A stretch of DNA of 64,000 bases from Streptomyces sp. SLBN-118 (GCF_006715635.1 NZ_VFNP01000001.1:3224001-3288000); one strand, 5' to 3'. Shown: positions 26,088-35,381, counted from the first letter of the stretch. The notes: a model not told the origin generated them from the letters alone. A program made the numbers and translations.

Positions 26088-26516
26088 TCAGGAGAGCTGC
26101 ACCACGGCGCGGGACATGCTCAGCACCTTCTGCCCCTCGCTCATCACCGTCACGTCGACCTGGACGCGGTTGTCGTCCAGCTTCGCCGCGACCTTGCCGC
26201 CGACCTCGATCAGCGCGCCCTTCTCGTCGTTCGGCACCACGACCGGCTTGGTGAAGCGGACGCCGTACTCGACAACCGCGCCCGGGTCGCCGGCCCAGTC
26301 CGTGACGACGCGTACCGCCTCGGCCATGGTGAACATGCCGTGCGCGATCACATCGGGAAGTCCTACCTCCGTGGCGAACTTCTCGTTCCAGTGGATCGGA
26401 TTGAAGTCGCCCGAGGCTCCGGCGTACTGCACCAGCGTGGCCCGCGTCACCGGAAAGCTCTGCGCCGGGAGCTCGGTGCCGACCTCGACGTCCGCGTAAG
26501 AGATCTTCGCAGCCAT
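26088..26516 (-). CDS. MaoC-type (R)-specific enoyl dehydratase, catalytic subunit (HadB-like)
   Basis: A 142-residue hot-dog fold protein. The hydratase-2 signature YAGASGDFNPIHWNEKFA is present with the catalytic Asp and His. It probably dehydrates/hydrates (3R)-hydroxyacyl thioesters as a heterodimer with the protein encoded just upstream. Its ATG overlaps the partner's stop codon (TGATG), and GAGGAGG lies 5 bases upstream, so expression is coupled. Comparable pairs form HadAB in mycobacterial FAS II; the substrate here is not known. Confidence 0.9.
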   Translation of the reverse strand: MAAKISYADVEVGTELPAQSFPVTRATLVQYAGASGDFNPIHWNEKFATEVGLPDVIAHGMFTMAEAVRVVTDWAGDPGAVVEYGVRFTKPVVVPNDEKGALIEVGGKVAAKLDDNRVQVDVTVMSEGQKVLSMSRAVVQLS

Positions 26517-26968
26517 CACGCCTCCTCGGCGGCGCGCGCCACCAGCTTGGTCCACGCGGTCACCACATGCGCGCCGGCCTCGTCGCGCACCTCGCCACGG
26601 ATGTCGACAACGTCGTTGCCCGCAAGGGACTTGATGGACTCAATGGTCGAGGTGACGGAGAGCCGGTCCCCCGCGCCGACGGGCCGGGTGTACGCGAACT
26701 TCTGCTCTCGATGCACCACGCGGTCGTAGTCGAGCCCCAACTGCGGGTCCTGAATGACCTGTTCCGCCGCCTTGAAAGTGATCGCGAAGGCGAAAGTCGG
26801 CGGCGCGATCACATCGGAGTGGCCGAGTGCCCTGGCGGCATCAGGGTCGGTGTATACGGGATTGGCGTCGCCCACCGCCTCGGCGAACTCGCGGATCTTT
26901 TCCCGGCCTACCTCATAGGGCGAGGTGGGCGGATAAGTCCGCCCCACGAAGGACTGGTCGAGCGCCAT
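26516..26968 (-). CDS. MaoC-like dehydratase partner subunit (HadA-like, N-terminal hot-dog)
   Basis: A 150-residue hot-dog protein starting MALDQSFVGRTYPP at ATG 26968, with GGAGGG 9 bases upstream. Where catalytic family members have a His it reads GDANPVYTDPDAA, so it is the non-catalytic partner that shapes the substrate tunnel, as in HadA. It overlaps the HadB-like gene by one base. It is downstream of rpmG, but a strong hairpin separates them. Confidence 0.88.
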   Translation of the reverse strand: MALDQSFVGRTYPPTSPYEVGREKIREFAEAVGDANPVYTDPDAARALGHSDVIAPPTFAFAITFKAAEQVIQDPQLGLDYDRVVHREQKFAYTRPVGAGDRLSVTSTIESIKSLAGNDVVDIRGEVRDEAGAHVVTAWTKLVARAAEEA

Positions 26969-27009
26969 GGACTGGCTCCCTCCTGACAGATGGACCTCAA
27001 CAAACGACA

Positions 27010-27040
27010 CGAGGCCGCCCCCGGGTCGGGGGCGGCCTCG
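27010..27040 (-). terminator. Terminator of rpmG
   Basis: Perfect 13-bp arms CGAGGCCGCCCCC / GGGGGCGGCCTCG with a 5-base loop, 13 bp after the rpmG stop codon. Confidence 0.85.
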
Positions 27041-27053
27041 TATACGAGCCTGA

Positions 27054-27218
27054 TTAGCGCGTTTCGCGGTGCGCCGTGTGCGAGTTGCAGCGCGGGCAGT
27101 GCTTCTTCATCTCAAGACGGTCCGGATTGTTGCGCCGGTTCTTCTTGGTGATGTAGTTCCGCTCCTTGCACTCCACGCAGGCCAGCGTGATCTTCGGGCG
27201 GACGTCGGTGGCAGCCAC
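27054..27218 (-). CDS. rpmG: 50S ribosomal protein L33, zinc-binding (C+) form
   Basis: A 54-residue L33 with two CxxC pairs (CVEC and CPRC), the zinc-containing form. GTG 27218 has AAGGAG upstream. Streptomycetes carry several rpmG copies, including Zur-controlled C- forms. This copy retains all four Cys and sits in a non-Zur setting beside tRNA genes. Confidence 0.97.
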
Positions 27219-27307
27219 GTGAGTGCTCCTTGGACGGACGGATGAACGGATGAACGCATAAAAGAGTAGCCGATCGGAGGACCGACCCCGCAATCGGCTA
27301 CTGTGTG

Positions 27308-27380
27308 TAGCGGTGACCGGACTTGAACCGGTGACACAGCGATTATGAGCCGCTTGCTCTACCGACTGAGCTACACCGCT
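27308..27380 (-). tRNA. tRNA-Met (CAT), elongator type
   Basis: A 73-nt cloverleaf on the minus strand: acceptor AGCGGTG/CACCGCT, anticodon loop CTCATAA, T arm CCGGTTCAAGTCCGG. The A-U first pair and lack of the GGG/CCC anticodon stem exclude the initiator. A lysidine-modified tRNA-Ile cannot be ruled out from sequence alone. Confidence 0.9.
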
Positions 27381-27426
27381 GCGATACCGGATCTCCTCAC
27401 CGGGAGGTGAGGATCCCCGACATCAG

Positions 27427-27499
27427 AGCCCCAATACGGAATCGAACCGTAGACCTTCTCCTTACCATGGAGACGCTCTACCGACTGAGCTATTGGGGC
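27427..27499 (-). tRNA. tRNA-Thr (GGT)
   Basis: A 73-nt cloverleaf on the minus strand: acceptor GCCCCAA/TTGGGGC, anticodon arm TCTCC-ATGGTAA-GGAGA with anticodon GGT. It lies 46 bp upstream of tRNA-Met on the same strand and is likely cotranscribed with it. Confidence 0.95.
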
Positions 27500-27738
27500 G
27501 AGCGATGAAGACATTACACGGTCCCTCGCCGATCGCCCAAATCCGTTTCGGTGCCCTCCGCACGGCCTGAGTCCCGTCCGTCCCGTACGCCACTCGTGAC
27601 CACACCGGTACGACTATTGCGCTCCTCCCCGAAGCGCGCTCGGCGCGCCCCTAGGCTCGACTCACGCTGCGTGATCTTGTCTTTGTGATCTTGTTTCCGT
27701 CACGCCGCCCGAGCCCCACCGCCCCACCCAGGAGCGCG

Positions 27739-28971
27739 ATGCCCGACAGCCAGCCGCAGCCACCCGACGGCGCCACTGCGGACACCACCGCTCTGCTGCT
27801 CTGCGACGCCCGGCTCACCGACGGCCGCACCGTGGACGTACGGCTCAGCGGCGGACGCATCGAGGCCGTCGGCACGGCGGGCAGCCTCACCCCGTACACC
27901 ACCCGCGTCGACCTCAGCGGCTACCTGCTGCTGCCCGCACCGGCCGACCCGCACACCCATGGGGACACTGCACTGACCGCCGACTCCCTGGGGCCGGTTT
28001 CGTACGCCACCGAGGACGTCCAACGGCGTGCCACCGAGGCCGCGCTGCTTCAGTTGGGACACGGGGCGACCGCGCTGCGCTCGCACGTACGGATCGGGGA
28101 CGTGCACGCGCTCGGCCCGCTCGAGGCGGTGCTCCAGGCGCGGCGCTCGCTGCGCGGGCTCGCGGATCTGACGGCCGTGGCGGTGCCCCGACTGCTCACG
28201 GGAATCGCGGGCGCCGACGGCCTGGCGATGCTGCGGGACGCGGTGAAGATGGGCGCCGGGGTAGTGGGCGGCTGCCCGGACTCGGACCCCGATCCGACCG
28301 GGTACGCGGAGGCCGTGCTCGAAGTCGCCGCCGAACACGGCTGCCCCGTCGATCTGCACACCCACGGCGACGACCCGGCCCGGCTCGCCCGGCTCGCGGC
28401 GATGGCGGGCGGGCTGCGGCCCGGCGTCGCGATCGGGCCGTGCGCGGGGCTCGCCCGGCTGCCGCGCGATGTGGCGTCGAGGGCGGCCGACCAGCTGGCC
28501 GCGGCCGGGGTCACGGTGATCTGCGTGCCCCAGGGTGGCTGCGGTGCCGTCGAGCTGCAGGGCAACGCACCGGTGCGCCTGCTCCGCGCCGCCGGGGTTC
28601 GGGTCGCGGCGGGCAGCGGAGCGCTGCGGGACGTCTCGAATCCGGTGGGCCGGGGCGATCCGCTGGAGGCCGCCTATCTGCTGGCCTCGCAGGGCGGGAT
28701 GGCGGCACGTGAGGCGTACGGGACGGTGGCGGGCGTGGCTCGGCAGGCCATGGGGCTGCCGGAGGTACGGGTGGAGGCAGGCTTCCCGGCCGAGCTGCTT
28801 GCGGTGCGCGGCGAGCGGATCTCGGGGGTCCTCTCACTGGCGTACAGCCGGATCGTGATTCACCGCGGCCGGGTGGTGGCGCGGACCAGCGCGGTACGGG
28901 AGTACTGCGACTCGGCGGCCGCTGTCGCACTCGAACTGCCCCGCCAGGGGCGGCCGGACACCTGCCCCTGA
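27739..28971 (+). CDS. Amidohydrolase-fold protein (cytosine-deaminase-like), metal site partly altered
   Basis: A 410-residue protein of the metal-dependent hydrolase superfamily. ATG 27739 has AGGAG 5 bases upstream. The first metal motif is kept (DPHTHGDTA), and a later DLHTHGDDPARL resembles the HxxE segment of cytosine deaminases, with Asp for Glu. The next expected His (as in SHTTAMH) is replaced by GPCAG, and the final SD motif reads GSGALRDVSNP. The fold is clear, but the substrate and even activity are uncertain. Confidence 0.8.
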   Translation: MPDSQPQPPDGATADTTALLLCDARLTDGRTVDVRLSGGRIEAVGTAGSLTPYTTRVDLSGYLLLPAPADPHTHGDTALTADSLGPVSYATEDVQRRATEAALLQLGHGATALRSHVRIGDVHALGPLEAVLQARRSLRGLADLTAVAVPRLLTGIAGADGLAMLRDAVKMGAGVVGGCPDSDPDPTGYAEAVLEVAAEHGCPVDLHTHGDDPARLARLAAMAGGLRPGVAIGPCAGLARLPRDVASRAADQLAAAGVTVICVPQGGCGAVELQGNAPVRLLRAAGVRVAAGSGALRDVSNPVGRGDPLEAAYLLASQGGMAAREAYGTVAGVARQAMGLPEVRVEAGFPAELLAVRGERISGVLSLAYSRIVIHRGRVVARTSAVREYCDSAAAVALELPRQGRPDTCP

Positions 28972-29062
28972 CGTCTCCCATGCCCCTCTGACAGCTGCAT
29001 TCGACGTCGTAACAACAGGAGTCCCTGAGCAAGCCGGGCGCTTCGGACGTACCGTCGTAGTC

Positions 29063-29719
29063 ATGCGCATCGTCATCGCTGGAGGACACGGTCAGATCGC
29101 ACGCCGTCTCGAACGGCTGCTGTCGGCGGGCGGGCACGAGGTCGCGGGCATCATCCGCAGACCCGAGCAGGGCGACGACCTGCGTGAAGCCGGTGCCGAA
29201 CCGGTCCTGCTCGACCTGGAGGCGGCCTCGGCCGAGGAGGTCGCCGCGGTGCTTCAGGGCGCCGGCGCCGCCGTCTTCGCGGCGGGCGCGGGTCCGGGCA
29301 GCGGCAAGGCGCGCAAGGACACGGTGGACCTGGGCGCGGCGGTGCTGTTCGCCGATGCGGCCGAACGAGCAGGAGTACGGCGGTACATCGTGGTCTCCTC
29401 CATGGGCGCGGACGCCCAGCACGCGGGCGACAGCGAGTTCGACGTGTACCTGCGGGCCAAGGGCGCGGCGGACGAGGACGTACGGTCCAGGCGGCGCCTC
29501 GACTGGACGATTCTGCGGCCGGGCTCACTGACGAATGACGCGGGTACCGGTCTCGTACAGCTGAAGGCGTCGACCGGGCGCGGGATGGTGCCGCGTGACG
29601 ATGTGGCGGCGGTGCTCGCGGAGTTGGTGGAGACAACAGCCACGGCGGGGCTGACGCTGGAGCTGATCAGCGGCTCGGTTCCGGTGACGGTCGCGGTGAA
29701 GGACGTCGCCGGAAACTGA
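29063..29719 (+). CDS. NAD(P)H-binding atypical SDR protein (YwnB-like)
   Basis: A 218-residue Rossmann protein with the nucleotide motif AGGHGQIARRL at residues 6-16, VSSMGAD at the end of beta-5, and the DWTILRPGSLTND segment typical of NmrA-like SDRs without the YxxxK catalytic pair. The function is unknown. There is no ribosome-binding site; TACCGT lies about 8 bases upstream, so it may be leaderless. It is followed by a degenerate gene. Confidence 0.85.
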   Translation: MRIVIAGGHGQIARRLERLLSAGGHEVAGIIRRPEQGDDLREAGAEPVLLDLEAASAEEVAAVLQGAGAAVFAAGAGPGSGKARKDTVDLGAAVLFADAAERAGVRRYIVVSSMGADAQHAGDSEFDVYLRAKGAADEDVRSRRRLDWTILRPGSLTNDAGTGLVQLKASTGRGMVPRDDVAAVLAELVETTATAGLTLELISGSVPVTVAVKDVAGN

Positions 29720-29757
29720 GTCAGGTGCGATGTGGTCCGCAGGTCCGTTCTGAATTC

Positions 29758-30266
29758 ATGAGGAACACACGCCAGCGATTCACCCCACGTTGAGGGAGCG
29801 CGGAGAACAGCTCTACGCGTTCGTCCGCGGAACCGTACGGATGGAGGCCTTCGCTGCGATCGCCGACCGGCTGCCGGAACTGTACGGCTGGCTGACCAGC
29901 CGCGGCGTGGAACTGACCGGAAGCCCCCTTCTTCCGCTTCAACAGCATCGACATGGAAGGGGAGTCGGAGGTCGAGGCAGGTGTACCGGTCGTGTCCATG
30001 CCGGAGCCGGAAGGCGACATCGGCATGGCTGTGCTGCCGCCCGGCCGCTATGTGACGGTCGCCCATACCGGTCATCCCCGACCAGCTGTTCGGGGTCGTC
30101 ACAGCGGTACGGGATTGGGCTGACCGGGAGGGTCTGGAGTGGGACATGACGGTGGTCGACGGCGCTGAGCGGTGGGCCTGCCGCCTGGAGTCGTATCTGA
30201 CCGACCCCCGCGTCGAGCCGGACCCGTCCAAGGGAGATCGAGCTCGCGTTCCGGCCGGCCGACTGA
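29758..30266 (+). pseudogene. GyrI-like small-molecule-binding domain protein, frameshifted
   Basis: Three consecutive segments in three frames together give one coherent GyrI-like/AraC-effector-binding protein. These are RGEQLYAFVRGTVRMEAF...GSP, then FFRFNSIDMEGESEVEAG...GRYVTVAHTGHP, then DQLFGVVTAVRDWADREG...ERWACRLESYLTDP. A last shift would give EIELAFRPAD-stop. Frame changes fall at a C5 run (29924-29928), a C4 run (30076-30079) and near GGG at 30232, each a net +1. The start region may hold a further shift. No intact product can be made as written. Confidence 0.85.
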
Positions 30267-30394
30267 GGGCGCCGCTGCTCGTTCCGGCGTTCCGGGCTGA
30301 GTCCGGCCGTTCCCGCGTCACGGCGGACAGGCAGTTCTTCACCAGTGGGTGAGCCAGAGCGAGACAGTGGCCCCCTGAAGCGGCGCACACGACA

Positions 30395-30432
30395 ACGGCC
30401 CCTGATCCGCGTTTCCGCAGATCAGGGGTCGT
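30395..30432. terminator. Terminator-like hairpin between the GyrI-like pseudogene and tRNA-Tyr
   Basis: AACGGCCCCTGATC pairs with GATCAGGGGTCGTT (one G-U on the plus strand) and is followed on the plus strand by TTATC after a T4 run. It can end plus-strand transcripts and, read the other way, lies just after tRNA-Tyr. Confidence 0.7.
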
Positions 30433-30441
30433 TTTATCGCG

Positions 30442-30523
30442 TGGCGGCGCCAGGATTCGAACCTGGGTAGGCTAAGCCGACGGATTTACAGTCCGCTCCC
30501 ATTGGCCACTCGGGCACACCGCC
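30442..30523 (-). tRNA. tRNA-Tyr (GTA)
   Basis: An 82-nt class II tRNA on the minus strand with a long variable arm. The acceptor is GGCGGTG/CGCCGCC (one G-U), the anticodon loop is CTGTAAA with anticodon GTA, and the T arm is CCAGGTTCGAATCCTGG. CCA is not encoded. Confidence 0.95.
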
Positions 30524-30718
30524 ATGGGATGTCGCCTCGGGAGGGACCGCTGTTGGGCGGTGCTCCGTGGCAACGACGTAAACGATACCCGATGCCCAGG
30601 GGTGCTCCACCACCGGATTGATCAGCCCTCCGGGCCGGTGTGGGTGGCTAGGCTTGCGGGTGCGGGCCGGGGTCTTCCGGCCGCGACTCCACGCACCCGA
30701 TACAAGGAGCCACAGGAC

Positions 30719-31207
30719 ATGGCCGACTCCAGTTTCGACATCGTCTCGAAGGTCGAGCGGCAGGAGGTCGACAACGCCCTCAACCAGGCCGCGAAGGAGA
30801 TCTCCCAGCGCTACGACTTCAAGAACGTCGGAGCTTCGATCGCCTGGTCCGGCGAGAAGATCCTTATGCAGGCCAACTCCGAGGAGCGCGTCGCCGCCAT
30901 CCTCGATGTCTTCCAGACCAAGCTGGTCAAGCGCGGGATCTCGCTGAAGGCGCTGGACGCGGGCGAGCCCCAGCTGTCCGGCAAGGAGTACAAGATCTTC
31001 GCCTCGATCGAGGAGGGCATCTCCCAGGAAAACGCCAAGAAGGTTGCGAAGATCATCCGCGACGAAGGCCCGAAGGGCGTCAAGGCACAGGTCCAGGGCG
31101 ACGAGCTGCGGGTCAGCTCGAAGAGCCGGGACGACCTGCAGGCCGTGCAGGCGCTGCTGAAGGGGCAGGACTTCGAATTCGCGCTGCAGTTTGTGAACTA
31201 CCGCTGA
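30719..31207 (+). CDS. yajQ: YajQ family nucleotide-binding protein
   Basis: A 162-residue protein with the family start [20 protein letters not shown] and two ferredoxin-like subdomains. YajQ proteins bind nucleotides, and some bind cyclic di-GMP and act with transcription factors. The role in actinomycetes is unproven. AGGAG lies about 10 bases before ATG 30719. The gene is divergent from tRNA-Tyr, so its promoter lies in the 195-bp gap. Confidence 0.95.
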   Translation: MADSSFDIVSKVERQEVDNALNQAAKEISQRYDFKNVGASIAWSGEKILMQANSEERVAAILDVFQTKLVKRGISLKALDAGEPQLSGKEYKIFASIEEGISQENAKKVAKIIRDEGPKGVKAQVQGDELRVSSKSRDDLQAVQALLKGQDFEFALQFVNYR

Positions 31208-31645
31208 TCAGGTGGCCTGACCTGCACGGACGCGGCTAGGGCCTGATCGACCGGACAGGGCCTGGGCGGACTTCACAGGGCACAACGGGGGCACTTCACC
31301 GAGGACGGCCTCGACCGCCGCCCTCGTTGTGCCCTCCCCATCGGGCCAAGGAGCGGGCGCTCGGGCAACCACGCCGGCGGCGGCCATGGACATCCTGGGT
31401 CGGGGGCGGTGCGCAGTCCGGGGCGTGAACTTTAATCACGGCCGCGTACGTCGTGCGAGGAGAGACGATGTGCCGACTTCCTGGGGGCGGCCGCCCTGAT
31501 GCCCTGAGGGGCTGATCCGAAAGGCATTCCCCTACAGGCGGTACCTGCCGGGCGTGATGTCCGAATACCGCCAGCTTCGGTGGAGCGAGGGCCACAGACT
31601 CGTAGGCGTACGGCGCAGGACACGCTGCGAGGAAAGGAACGGGCC
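31208..31645. other. Intergenic region between yajQ and ogt
   Basis: No credible gene. An 11-bp inverted repeat AGGGCACAACG (31277-31287) / CGTTGTGCCCT (31325-31335) has further complementarity inside it and could fold into a long hairpin. It may be the yajQ terminator, although it starts about 70 bp downstream of the stop codon and lacks a T-run. Confidence 0.5.
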
Positions 31646-32194
31646 ATGACCGCCAGGACGGTCTTCACGACCATCGACAGCCCGCTGGGCGAACTTCTGC
31701 TCGTGGGCGCGGAGTCCCCCACGGCCAAGGGCGGCACCGCGCTCGCCTCGCTCTCGCTGCCCGGCCAGAAGGGCGCGGCCGTCGTGCGCGACGGCTGGCG
31801 GCCCGATCCGGCGGCCTTCGAGGAGATCGGCAGGCAACTCGGCATGTACTTCGAAGGCCGGCTGACCCACTTCGAGATCGAGTACATGAACAGCGGGACG
31901 GATTTCCAGCGCCGGGTCTGGCAGGCGCTGGAAGAGATTCCCTATGGGGACACGGCAACGTATGGGCAGATCGCCCAGCAGGTTGGCACTTCGGCCGCCG
32001 GGGTACGCGCGGTGGGGACCGCGATCGGGCGCAACCCGCTGCTCGTGGTGCGGCCGTGCCACCGGGTGATCGGGGCGGACGGCACCCTTCGCGGTTACGC
32101 GGGCGGACTGGAGCGCAAGCAGCGGCTCCTCGGGATCGAGGGCGTATTCGAGGGTACTCTGCCGGGCACGCTCGAGGGCGTGCCGACACCGTGA
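31646..32194 (+). CDS. ogt: Methylated-DNA--protein-cysteine methyltransferase
   Basis: A 182-residue repair protein that transfers methyl groups from O6-methylguanine or O4-methylthymine to its own Cys in a suicide reaction. The active-site motif VRPCHRVIG contains Cys138, preceded by the helix-turn-helix/arginine-finger region YGQIAQQVGTSAAGVRAVG. Start ATG 31646 with GGAAAGGAAC upstream; an in-frame extension of 22 codons is rejected. Confidence 0.95.
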   Translation: MTARTVFTTIDSPLGELLLVGAESPTAKGGTALASLSLPGQKGAAVVRDGWRPDPAAFEEIGRQLGMYFEGRLTHFEIEYMNSGTDFQRRVWQALEEIPYGDTATYGQIAQQVGTSAAGVRAVGTAIGRNPLLVVRPCHRVIGADGTLRGYAGGLERKQRLLGIEGVFEGTLPGTLEGVPTP

Positions 32195-32351
32195 GGGGGG
32201 CGGCACTGTTCCCCAGGGAGCGGGCGGTGATCGCCCCTGGGGCGGTGCATGTCCCCGAGTGGCTGGCGGTGGACCGGCAGCGGGAGTTGGCGGAGGCCTG
32301 CCGGGCTGAGCGGCACGGCAGGGGCCGACGGGTGCCGTGGTGCCGTGGGCG

Positions 32352-32621
32352 TCAGCGTGAGCGTGAGTGGCCGAACAGGATCCGGTAGACGATCAGTAGC
32401 ACGAGCGCGCCGCCGATGGCCGCGACCCAAGTGGCTCCGTCGTAGAACTCATTGGTGATGGGCCGATCCAGATACCGGGCGGATATCCAGCCACCGATGA
32501 AAGCGCCAGCCACACCGATCAGCGTGGTGCCGATCAGGCCCCCCGGGTCGCGGCCCGGGAGCAGGATCTTGGCTATGGCGCCTGCGAGCAGCCCGAGAAT
32601 GATCCAGCTGATGATGCCCAT
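32352..32621 (-). CDS. GlsB/YeaQ/YmgE family small membrane protein
   Basis: An 89-residue protein with three hydrophobic segments and Gly-rich helices (MGIISWIILGLLAGAIAK, then GVAGAFIGGW and GALVLLIVYRILFG). It belongs to the transglycosylase-associated family, often linked to envelope or acid stress, with no proven biochemical function. It is divergent from the APC permease gene. Confidence 0.88.
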   Translation of the reverse strand: MGIISWIILGLLAGAIAKILLPGRDPGGLIGTTLIGVAGAFIGGWISARYLDRPITNEFYDGATWVAAIGGALVLLIVYRILFGHSRSR

Positions 32622-32706
32622 GCCGTGAACCTGCCTTTCGTACGGTGTCGCTCTTCAGGACGTCGGGGGGACTGGGCGCGGTTGCGGGGATCAGTAGGGT
32701 CGTGGC

Positions 32707-33975
32707 ATGACACCGGAACTGCGGCGGTCCCTGGGAGTCTTCGACGCGGTCGTGATCGGGCTGGGGGCGATGATCGGGGCCGGCATCTTTGCGGCACTCG
32801 GTCCCGCCGCCCGGGCCGCCGGGTCGGGGCTGCTGCTGGGGCTGGCTCTGGCGGCCGTGATCGCGTACTGCAATGCCATGTCGTCGGCACGGCTGGCCGC
32901 CCGCTATCCGGCTTCCGGCGGGACATATGTGTACGGGCGGGAGCGGCTCGGCGAGTTCTGGGGCTATCTGGCGGGCTGGGCGTTCGTCGTCGGGAAGACC
33001 GCTTCGTGCGCGGCGATGGCGTTGACGGTCGGGGCCTACGCCTGGCCGGACCAGGCGCACGCGGTGGCGGTCGCCGCGGTGGTGGCGCTGACTGCCGTGA
33101 ACTATGGCGGTGTTCAGAAGTCGGCGTGGCTGACGCGGGCGATCGTGGCGGTGGTGCTGGCGGTTCTGGCTGCGGTCGTGGTGGTCTCCCTCGGGTCGGA
33201 CTCGGCGGACTTCGAACGGCTGAATGTGGGCCCTGACACATGGGAAGGCGGCGTGCTCCAGGCGGCGGGGCTGCTCTTCTTCGCGTTCGCGGGGTACGCC
33301 CGGATCGCCACGCTGGGCGAGGAGGTGAAGGATCCCGCTCGTACGATCCCGCGGGCCGTGCCGCTGGCGCTGGGCATCGCGCTGGTGGTCTATGTGTGCG
33401 TCGCGGTCTCGGTCCTTTCTGTGCTGGGGGCCGGGGAGTTGGGCAGGGCGACGGCACCGCTGGCCGAAGCCGTGCGAGCTGCGGGCGCCCCGTGGCTCGC
33501 GCCCGTGGTGCGGGTGGGGGCCGCGGTGGCGGCGCTCGGATCTTTGCTCTCGCTGATTCTCGGCGTCTCACGGACGACGCTGGCGATGGCCCGGGACGGT
33601 CACCTGCCGAGCGCGCTGGCAGCCGTTCACCCCCGTTTCCAGGTGCCGCACCGCGCGGAGCTCGCGGTGGGCGCTGTCGTCGCCGTGGTGGCGGCGACAG
33701 CTGATGTGCGCGGGGCGATCGGCTTCTCGTCGTTCGGAGTGCTGGTGTACTACGCAATTGCCAACGCCTCGGCGTGGACGCTGAGTTCCGACTCGGATCG
33801 GGATACACCCGTTCGAGTTACGCAGGCACGAGCGACGACGGTGCGGGTGACCGCAGGCCTCGGCCTGGCCGGGTGCCTCGTGCTGGCCTTCGCTCTGCCG
33901 GCACTCTCTGTGGCCGCAGGCGCGGCAGTGCTGGCCGTGGGCGTGGTCGTGTACGCGGTACGCCGGAGAGGTTAG
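32707..33975 (+). CDS. APC family amino acid permease
   Basis: A 422-residue transporter with about 12 transmembrane helices. The unwound-helix motif GAMIGAGIF is in TM1, and YPASGGTYVYGRERLGEFWGYLAGW in the TM2-TM3 region is typical of cationic/neutral amino acid permeases. It probably imports an amino acid or amine. No ribosome-binding site; TAGGGT lies 6 bases upstream of ATG 32707, fitting a leaderless mRNA. It converges on the YccF gene 9 bp away. Confidence 0.9.
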   Translation: MTPELRRSLGVFDAVVIGLGAMIGAGIFAALGPAARAAGSGLLLGLALAAVIAYCNAMSSARLAARYPASGGTYVYGRERLGEFWGYLAGWAFVVGKTASCAAMALTVGAYAWPDQAHAVAVAAVVALTAVNYGGVQKSAWLTRAIVAVVLAVLAAVVVVSLGSDSADFERLNVGPDTWEGGVLQAAGLLFFAFAGYARIATLGEEVKDPARTIPRAVPLALGIALVVYVCVAVSVLSVLGAGELGRATAPLAEAVRAAGAPWLAPVVRVGAAVAALGSLLSLILGVSRTTLAMARDGHLPSALAAVHPRFQVPHRAELAVGAVVAVVAATADVRGAIGFSSFGVLVYYAIANASAWTLSSDSDRDTPVRVTQARATTVRVTAGLGLAGCLVLAFALPALSVAAGAAVLAVGVVVYAVRRRG

Positions 33976-33984
33976 CTCCGCCTG

Positions 33985-34374
33985 CTACGACACGAACGGC
34001 TCGTCCGTGCGGACGATCTCCTTGCCGAAAGGCATCAGCGAGACCGGGATCAGCTTGAAGTTGGCGATGCCCAGCGGGATGCCGATGATCGTGATGCACA
34101 GAACGATGCCGGTGACGACATGGCCGAGCGCCAGCCACCAGCCAGCGAGGACCAGCCACAGCACATTGCCGACGCAGGACGGCGCTCCGGCGTCATGGCG
34201 TTCGACGACGGTGTAGCCGAAGGGCCAGAGCGCGTAGACACCGATACGGAAGGCGGCCAGGCCGAACGGGATACCGATGATCGTGATGCACAGCACGAGT
34301 CCCGCAACCAGGTAGCTGAGGAACATCCAGAAGCCGCACAGGACGAGCCAGATGACGTTCAGGATAGTTTTCAC
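33985..34374 (-). CDS. YccF domain-containing membrane protein
   Basis: A 129-residue protein made of two similar halves, each with a hydrophobic segment and the phrase [15 protein letters not shown] / [15 protein letters not shown], the YccF duplication. The function is unknown. GTG 34374 overlaps the htpX stop codon by four bases (GTGA), so it is translated with the protease. Confidence 0.9.
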   Translation of the reverse strand: MKTILNVIWLVLCGFWMFLSYLVAGLVLCITIIGIPFGLAAFRIGVYALWPFGYTVVERHDAGAPSCVGNVLWLVLAGWWLALGHVVTGIVLCITIIGIPLGIANFKLIPVSLMPFGKEIVRTDEPFVS

Positions 34375-35234
34375 GGGCGACGACCTGCCATTTGCTCGAG
34401 TCGGGCGATGCGCTCCGCCATGGGCGGGTGTGTCGAGAACATCCTGGAGAGGCCTGGTCCCGGGCGAAACGGATTCGCGATCATCATATGACTGGTGGTC
34501 TCGAGGCGCGGCTCGGGCGGCAGCGGCAACTGCTTCGTACCGGCGTCCAATTTGCGCAAAGCGCTCGCGAGGGCAAGCGGATCACCGGTGAGCTGGGCGC
34601 CCGAGGCGTCCGCCTCGTATTCCCGCGAACGGCTGACGGCCAGCTGGATCACCGAGGCGGCCAGCGGACCGAGAATCATGACCAGCAGCAGGCCGATGAG
34701 GCCCGGGCCCTCGTCGTCGTCCGAGCGGCCTATGGGGATCAGCCAGGCGAAGTTCACCAGGAACATCACCACCGAGGCGAGCGCGCCCGCGACGGAAGAG
34801 ATGAGGATGTCGCGGTTGTAGACATGGCTCAGCTCGTGGCCGATGACGCCGCGCAGCTCGCGCTCGTCGAGAATCTGCAGAATTCCTTCGGTGCAGCACA
34901 CCGCGGCGCTGCGTGGGTTCCGTCCGGTGGCGAAGGCGTTGGGTGCCTGGGTCGGCGAGATGTACAGACGGGGCATGGGCTGACGGGCGGCCGTGGAGAG
35001 CTCACGGACCAGGCGGTACAGCGCGGGCGCCTCGAATTCGCTGACAGGACGGGCGCGCATGGCCCGCAGTGCCAGCTTGTCGCTGTTCCAGTAGGCGTAC
35101 GCGTTGGTTCCGAGCGCCACGACGAGTGCGACGATCAGGCCCGTGCGGCCGAAGAAACTGCCGATGACGAGGATGAGAGCGGACAGTCCCCCGAGGAGTA
35201 CGGCGGTCTTCAGCCCGTTGTGCCGGCGGTGCAC
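34371..35234 (-). CDS. htpX: Zinc metalloprotease HtpX
   Basis: A 287-residue M48 membrane protease for quality control of membrane proteins. Two N-terminal transmembrane helices (about residues 9-48) precede the zinc motif HELSH (His133, Glu134, His137), two further helices, and the third ligand segment [14 protein letters not shown] 35234 ([15 protein letters not shown]) was chosen because GGAGGG lies 7 bases upstream. It is in an operon with the YccF gene and downstream of nuoN, with 147 bp between. Confidence 0.95.
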   Translation of the reverse strand: MHRRHNGLKTAVLLGGLSALILVIGSFFGRTGLIVALVVALGTNAYAYWNSDKLALRAMRARPVSEFEAPALYRLVRELSTAARQPMPRLYISPTQAPNAFATGRNPRSAAVCCTEGILQILDERELRGVIGHELSHVYNRDILISSVAGALASVVMFLVNFAWLIPIGRSDDDEGPGLIGLLLVMILGPLAASVIQLAVSRSREYEADASGAQLTGDPLALASALRKLDAGTKQLPLPPEPRLETTSHMMIANPFRPGPGLSRMFSTHPPMAERIARLEQMAGRRP

Positions 35235-35381
35235 GGTACGCCCTCCAAGTGGTGCCCCAGGGGAACCCTTCGCGTGGTGGTGCTCCACTCACCAGTGGAC
35301 CCTTCTGTACAGGTCAACGCCAGGCGAGGGAGGCTAGTTCCCTTGTGCTGCGGCCCTTGGAGTGGGCCGATCGGGTCTCGC

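Noticed and set aside
27308..30523. Possible integrative-element attachment site at the tRNA genes
   Set aside because: No integrase, direct repeat of a tRNA 3' end or change in composition is seen next to tRNA-Met, tRNA-Thr or tRNA-Tyr.
31208..31393. 61-residue minus-strand frame after yajQ
   Set aside because: No start signal or family features, and it runs into a hairpin region.
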